From Aldrovandia affinis (lineage: Eukaryota > Chordata > Actinopteri > Notacanthiformes > Halosauridae), in assembly GCA_029706075.1 (NCBI GenBank), contig JAINUG010000048.1, positions 5,829,934 through 5,893,933 on the forward strand: DNA of 64,000 nucleotides, in the 5' to 3' direction. The translations under genes and the position numbers were made by a program. The notes beneath the pieces were generated by a model. It saw nothing but the letters and a program-made list of their open reading frames with translations. It searched no databases and was not told the DNA's origin. The stretch's first letter is position 1. Every line of letters starts with the position of its first letter. Below, in pieces: positions 58,022 to 64,000 of the stretch.

Positions 58022-58300
58022 ATATACAAGAAGGGATACATATACAAGAAGTATTGAGCAAGTAGGCAGTGGTGATGACAATTGGGTAGATGTACAGAAT
58101 TCAGTGGTAGTGGAGTCTGAATAGGTGGGTTTTGAGTCTCTTGCTGAAGATCGTAAGTGATTCCATGGTCCTGACCAATTGCGGAAGGTCATTCCATCAC
58201 CGAGGGGTCAGGACAGAGAAGAGGCGAGACCGCGAGGAGCGGCTGCCTGGTGGGACAGTCCGTCATATACGCCCTGTATATGATAGCAGAGGCTATTTCT
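58022..58300. repeat. Unclassified dispersed repeat, copy 3/4 junction
   Basis: Same repeat as 31740-32000 and 45620-45880, with a short duplication of ATATACAAGAAG beside the LTR. Confidence 0.5.
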
Positions 58301-61300
58301 TCTATTATCAGGGAGTGAGTGTAAGCGACAAAACTGTTGGTATGAGCAATATAATGTATGCATAATGTGTAGCTGATTACTATCTCTTCCACTGTATTGC
58401 CCTGCAATAGATCGCATAGAGCAGACGGTAGCAGAAATGGACTTCACACAAGAATCTATATGAATCCACTGCCATTCTAATCTGAAAGGGAAGTGTACGC
58501 TGTGCAGCAGCACAGAGATCCAGGGTTTTGAGAAAGGGTTTCCCAGCAGGGTTTCCCAGCTCTCCAATTTTTTGTGCCATTGTTTCCATTCATACCTTCC
58601 AGTGAAGCTGCAATGGGTATTTCCACACCCATGGTGGGTCAGTTTGTGACTTGAACATCGAGGGCGCTGTGATCCAAGTGAGCACTTCTGCATTTGTTCT
58701 CCTGGGACCATCTCAGTCCTGGGTGCACAAAGGAGAGGGGAATTTATAGAACTTACTTCTGCTCCAGCAGCACTGAGACAATGAGTCACGCTCAGTTCCG
58801 TGTTTTTCAAATACACTGGAAAATGTTGCATACGTGTCAGAATCAAGAATGAATTCTATTGCAATCAGGAGGGAAGAAATGATATAATTGAATTTTCAAA
58901 CTGATAAAGGGTTGCATACTCACGCATCATGAAAATAAGCAATGCCACCAAAATGAGCCCAGTCACGGGAATGATAGCATGGAGTGGATGACCGCTGTCT
59001 TCCTGTGCATTGGCATGAGACAGTAAGTACAGTACTGTTTACAGGTGAGGTGCCCTATATTTGAACTTATGCAGGTACGAATGTCAGATGTAAATCCTCT
59101 GTACTCACTTCTTTTCTGCTTTGCACCCTTGTCTGTGCTGAATATCCAGTGGAACCAATTAGTCCTTCTCTGTGTCGAGCTGTGGTCTGTAGCGAAGATG
59201 CAGTGGACCTAGCTGAAGTTGTTCTGCCTATACAACAAAATATGTCGTAAAAAAACGAATTGACTGCTTACAGAGATCAAGTATAATGCATGTTCAAGAT
59301 TCCTTCAAACTAATAATTAATAACTAATTTAATTAATTTGATTGTTTAATTGATCCCCATTAGAAGTCCCTGTATGGTATTATTTATTCTTCTACAATAC
59401 TGCAGATTGAACTACAACAAAACTATGGTCTTCAGCACTCAGTTCATGAGATAAAGGCATAAAATATAAATATGAAATATGACAAGACAACCAAATCAAT
59501 CCAAGACCATTGCGGATGAGTGACTATTTGGAAATGACCTTGGTAGGCTTGCAATGTAGGTCCACTGGAAATTGCAAGAAAACAGGATCTTGACGAAATA
59601 AACGTGTTAGAAATTAACCGCTCAAAAACCAATGTGACGTCACCCATTTGCTTTTATTTTGACCTCTCCTCCTCTTCTCATGTTACTCAGAGCAAGTACT
59701 AAAAATTGGTTAATTAATACTTCATACCATTAAGTCATGTTTAACATGACTCTGATACGTGAGGGTTTACCTTTGTGCAATTTGGTGCATACTTGCACAT
59801 TTGATTTGTGATCATCCTTGTGTGTTTCATCCTTATAACCACTTATTGTTTCAAGACATTTTAAGGAGTTTCAGCTTTTGAAAATAGAAGTAACATTTTG
59901 TACTTTGTACGTATAATTAATTTACTTCTTAATCTTTTCAAAGTTAAAAATGCATTCATTTATCCTACCTTATATAATTAGCATAACAAATGAACACAGA
60001 AATGTAACACAGAGCCAATTTTTACTCATATGGTAAAAGGGGGACAAACAGACACATATAGCACTGAAATGGTAGTACCTGCTGTTGGATTGTCAGTAGC
60101 AGTCTCTTGTGCAGATTTCCACAAATAAAGTATAAGATAAATGCTGGGTGGTCATTTTAATACATCATTTACTCATTAACTTCAGTTATAACTTTTATTG
60201 TTGCCTTTACACATACCCTATGATGATTTATATTGCTATTTGGAAATAGATTTCAATCACAATGCAAATCAAGGATAAACATAAATGGATGTGTATAAGA
60301 CTGACACCATTGTAAAACGCATCAGGAGGTAGTGTACAGGAGACTCATTTCCGAGAGATGTTTGAAAGTTTAAAGACAGATCACATCTACATATCTTAAG
60401 CGATTGCCAGTTTAGATGGTAATCTTTGAATATACTATTTTCACTAGTCAGCATTAACTGGCAGATAGCTTGCTGACTGCTAGCTAGTCATTTCATCTCC
60501 TATGTTATGGGAAACAAATGAAAGAAAACAATGAACTCCTTATTGATTGTTTGTATAGCACTAATTAAATATGCCCACCTTTTGGAATGATCAAATTAAA
60601 GTTTCGTTTCAGGTCGTTAAACGGGCCTGGTATCTCCACCCTGCATCCGTAGGTCCCAGAGTCATTCTCTGTTACGTTGATGATGGTCAGGGAGACATCT
60701 CCCTCCATTACTCCTCTCAGTAACTGGTATCTGTCCGATTTTCTGAAGGTCACTTTATCGCCATCAGTTGATATGAGTGTGTTACCGCACTTAAAGGCAG
60801 GCACTTCAGCTCTTCCCCAACACATATCACTCTTTCCATATTTGTTTTTATCATATTTACAGGGCAGAGTTACATTCTCTCCAACATCAGCAAAGTGGGA
60901 GCCTTCATTGACTGTGAACAGAGGGAGAAGAGATATTAACATTTGAAAGTTGTTTGACATATTTCCAGTTTTTTTACACCCTTTGTAAATCCCAATTTTG
61001 CTTTGTGAATCATTTCCCAGTCAAGCATAAACTACTGAAAAACGTAATCTGGAGAATGTATTATTACTAAGGACGCAATATAGTACAATGGTTAGGGAGC
61101 GTGGCTTGTAATGCAAATGTTTTAGGTTTGATTCCCAGGTTGGGCACTGCTGTTGTACCCTTGAGCAAGATACTTAACTTGAATTGTGTCCGTAAATATC
61201 CAGCTGTATATATGGATTGTATGTGAACTGTTTGAGCTGCTCTGGATAAGAGCGTCTGCTGAATGCTTGTAATGTACTAGCTATTCATCTGTATTAGTCA

Positions 61301-63715
61301 GAGCAGGAGTTTAGATGGACTCACTTTATTTTTTTGTTTCAGTACTTAGTAGATACACAATCTAGATCATTTACACCTTTCCACAATGGGCGCCTCAGAG
61401 GCCATTCAGAATACATGTCTTTCTCTTTTAAAAATGCATGACATCTTTATCCCAATGTTTAACTAATTATTTAGGTTGTGCATTTGACAGAAATATATTA
61501 ATATTTGAATGGCCTCGGCGAAGAGGTGCGAGTGCGAGTTCGAGGAGCAGGAAAGGTGTCCATGGTCAGGAGACATCTCGGGAGGAGGCGGATCTACCGG
61601 CCTGGAAAAATTGGCTCGTTACCCAAAGGACAGGTGGCGGGGGTGGGGAGGGTGAATGAAATAAATAGAGGGTATAAGTGGCAACCAAATTGGGTAAACT
61701 GCCGTGGGCAAATGTACCCTTTATTTTTTTCCGATTAACTTATTTATTCCAGAATTATAGCAAAAAAACTGTTAGCTTAAGTCAAGATTAGCTCAAAGGA
61801 GCAATGAGGGGAAGATTTAAAAAAGAAGTAGGTTAACACAATAACAGTGCTAACATCAGACTTCAGTCCGGCAAAAATATTATTTTAATGGAAGTAGACC
61901 AAGCAGACCTTGCTCTAAAATTGAAACGGTGTGAATCTCATGCATCAATAGATTTCATCCAGTCGCCCCCTTTGTGTTTGACTCTAATTAATTCTAAATT
62001 TAAATCATTTTATTAAGATTTGTATACATCTACCAGTAATTTTAACACAGAGAGTTGTACAGGATTTTTGGAAACCCTTGACTTGCCGAAATTGAGTAAA
62101 GCAGAATCAATTGACCTGGGCCGTCCCATTTCTTTGGAGGAATTGCAGTTAGCACTGGAAGGTACTACTAAAGGTAAAGTCCCAGGACCAGACGGTATAC
62201 CCCCAGAATTGCTATTGCACTTCGGGGATATTCTTGGCCCACCTTCGCTTGAAGCCATATAGTCTGCACTGCACTCTCATCCCTTTTCTGTTTTTTGCAG
62301 AACGCGTAAGCGTTCGCCTTTATCTCCAGCCCTGTTTATCCTCTCTCTTAAGCCGTTAGCTCAAAATCTTAGACAGCATCAAATTATATCCCCTATCAAA
62401 ATTAAATCATACTCTCATTTTATATCGTTGTACGTGGATTACGTCATCCTGTATATGACAGATATTGAGAAGTCAATATCAAATCTTTTATCAACCTTTG
62501 ACGTAGTTAACGCTTTATCTGGTTACAAAATGAACTGGACGAAATCTGCATTGATGCTACTCAGTGATAACGCAAAAAATGCCTCTATTCCTTCAACAAT
62601 TCCTGTCAGAACACAGTTGAATTACTTGGGTATAAATATCCAAACCTCTCTTCATGGTATAGTCAAGTATAACTATGAGAAAATATATACAGATGTTGAG
62701 CAAAATTTGGCCAAATGGACTAACATGCCAGCTTCCTTACAGACCAGAATTGCATCAATAAAAATGAACGTTTTGCCTCGCATTAACTCTCTTAGCATGA
62801 TGATTCCGCTGCCTCCACCAGTTGATTATTACTACTCCACCTATGGAGTGCATTACGCTACACTGCCTGCAAAAATGCTATTGTTGCCATTGCGTAATGA
62901 TTGTTTTCAGGGATGTTTAAAAAGTTTAAAAGGCATGACATTCTCTGGTAAAACTGATTGTTATGTGAGAATACAATACATTTAGGTTTCCTCAGTACTT
63001 TATAGTCAAGGTGGGCCCCATGAACAAAACAACTAAACTAACAACTTGAGAGAAAAAAATGTAAAATAGCGGCATCTCCTGGCCAAAATAGGTATGGTTG
63101 ATGATAACAGCTGTTTTCCTTAAGCCAAGAAAAACTGCTTGCAGTGATGTTTCTTGCAGTGGTGGAAAGTAGAAAAGCAGAAATACTTCATTACTGTAAT
63201 TAAGAATGTTTTATTTGCATCTACTTTTACTCTTACTCAGCAACATTTTAAAGAAAATATTGACTTTTTACTGTTATATTTTCTGTGTGATCCCCCAGTA
63301 CTTGTTACATTATGCATTTTGGCATGTCTTGTACAATAACAAGATCGCAGGTCCCATAAAACATCACAACATCCAACTTAGCTAACACACAATTGGAATC
63401 AACCCCAAATCAGCCCCTTACACACAGCATGCCAAAGAAGACGGCAACAGTGGCTTGTTCTGACACGACGACAGTTCAGCTGCTCCATCAGCGGCCGACT
63501 ATACATGGCTAAATGTTCAAGTCTATATAGTACTCTAGAGTAAACCGTCAGCATGCTGCCCTTCCTCATAACAGCTGTCACAGACGGCCTCAGAAACATG
63601 ATGCTGCTGCGCAGACATTGGTGTGTCTCTGCATTCCCCAGGAGTTTAATTAGAACTTACCTGGGAGCAGGTAGAAGAGCAGCCAGCTCAAGATATAGGT
63701 GCAGAGAATGTTCAT
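58208..63715 (-). CDS. Gene E: TIM-like receptor (array copy 4)
   Basis: Exons: signal 63715-63661, IgV 60911-60579, stalk 59227-59109 and transmembrane 59002-58924 ([14 protein letters not shown]), all open with GT-AG borders. The mucin exon has the same acceptor loss as in C (in-frame remnant 60105-60079). Tail exons as in C: 58772-58757, then from 58718 ([19 protein letters not shown]). Gene C's stop TGA is CGA here, so the frame runs on to 58208 and would add about 150 residues through what looks like spacer. Alternatively an internal donor (GTATGA near 58595) ends the exon. Receptor part well supported, tail not. Its first intron is shortest (2.7 kb) because most of the LINE is gone. Confidence 0.55.
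60579..60911 (-). CDS. IgV exon of gene E
   Basis: 333 nt, phase 1-1, donor GTGGGC rather than [48 protein letters not shown]. Confidence 0.9.
61075..61279 (+). mobile_element. SINE (family 1), array copy 4
   Basis: Same insertion as 18247-18449. Confidence 0.85.
61508..61735 (+). other. Conserved unidentified segment, copy 4
   Basis: [23 protein letters not shown] frame on the top strand. The second half and the tRNA-like part are deleted after TTTTTTCCGATTAACTT. Confidence 0.4.
61890..62829 (+). pseudogene. Truncated L1-type LINE, array copy 4
   Basis: Carries the [19 protein letters not shown] and [16 protein letters not shown] parts and the best-kept block (62428-62829, [20 protein letters not shown] to PPPVDY). 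It is cut at VDY and joined to ACTACTCCACCTATGGAGTG and the head of the inverted SINE (62848-62870). Everything 3' is deleted. Confidence 0.85.
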
Positions 63716-64000
63716 TGTGAAGTGATCACAGAGACACTAATGCACACCACATATACATACACACGTACACACACACACACAAAAATAGCTCCGCGTACTT
63801 GTTCTGTGGTCAGCTGTGGACACTCTGGTAGTCACATGAAGGCCTTCAACAGTCAACAGGCTGAAGGCCTTATTCAGAGTAAAAAGGCAGTTTACCAGAA
63901 TGGGACACATACTTGTCCAGATTTCAATGGGACACAGACGGGTCCAGTTCTTGGATAGTCAGAACTAATGTATCTGACAAAGAAGCCATAACCACTATGT
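63716..64000 (-). promoter_or_regulatory. Start of the 5' flank of gene E
   Basis: Same DNA as upstream of genes C and D, running off the window. CA microsatellite at 63768-63781. Confidence 0.4.

Noticed and set aside
1..64000. Search for CRISPR arrays, rRNA or prokaryotic operons
   Set aside because: None seen. The window is eukaryotic, intron-containing DNA.

Overview
The window is vertebrate genomic DNA, almost certainly from a ray-finned (teleost) fish. Genes are split into small exons with GT-AG introns, and the intergenic DNA is filled with fish-type Tc1/mariner, hAT, PIF/Harbinger and piggyBac-like transposons, L1-type LINE pieces, LTRs and tRNA-derived SINEs with the usual teleost tail. 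No prokaryotic, RNA-gene or CRISPR features are seen. The species cannot be settled from the sequence.

The host genes are a minus-strand tandem cluster of TIM-like receptors (T-cell immunoglobulin and mucin domain family, HAVCR/TIMD). Gene A (about 346-7363) runs off the left edge: signal exon, IgV exon and five Thr/Pro-rich mucin exons, with the membrane and cytoplasmic exons outside the window. Gene B (13553-25136) can be assembled completely: seven coding exons whose phases close exactly into 258 codons plus stop (signal peptide, IgV, mucin, stalk, transmembrane, two cytoplasmic exons ending in a Tyr motif). Genes C (about 32356-39238), D (about 46070-53869) and E (about 58208-63715) are recent copies of a block running from the transmembrane exon through the signal exon and its upstream DNA. 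Their cytoplasmic exons come from other sequence than B's. D has lost the stalk exon and some splice sites and looks like a pseudogene.

The copied block has a fixed order from left to right: tail exons, TM exon, stalk exon, mucin exon, IgV exon, a SINE, an unidentified conserved segment, a tRNA-like segment, a truncated L1 LINE, the signal exon, conserved upstream DNA, a Harbinger element or its remnant, and a spacer with a Tc1 relic and an unclassified repeat. Copies start near 14.44, 32.1, 45.96 and 58.4 kb. Later insertions make the copies differ: an intact 340-codon Tc1 transposase element (15145-16748) and a piggyBac-like element (18834-20132) only in copy 1, a solo LTR (42249-42804) only in copy 2, another solo LTR (50600-51232) in the copy 3 LINE, and a 5' LTR-gag fragment (56605-58021) at the copy 3/4 junction. 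The other copies show the empty sites, so much of the cluster's history can be read directly.

The receptors presumably act at the surface of immune cells. The IgV domains keep the Asn-Asp pair of the TIM metal/phosphatidylserine pocket, but genes B-E have changed the aromatic tip of the FG loop and vary in the CC' loop, which suggests diversification after duplication.
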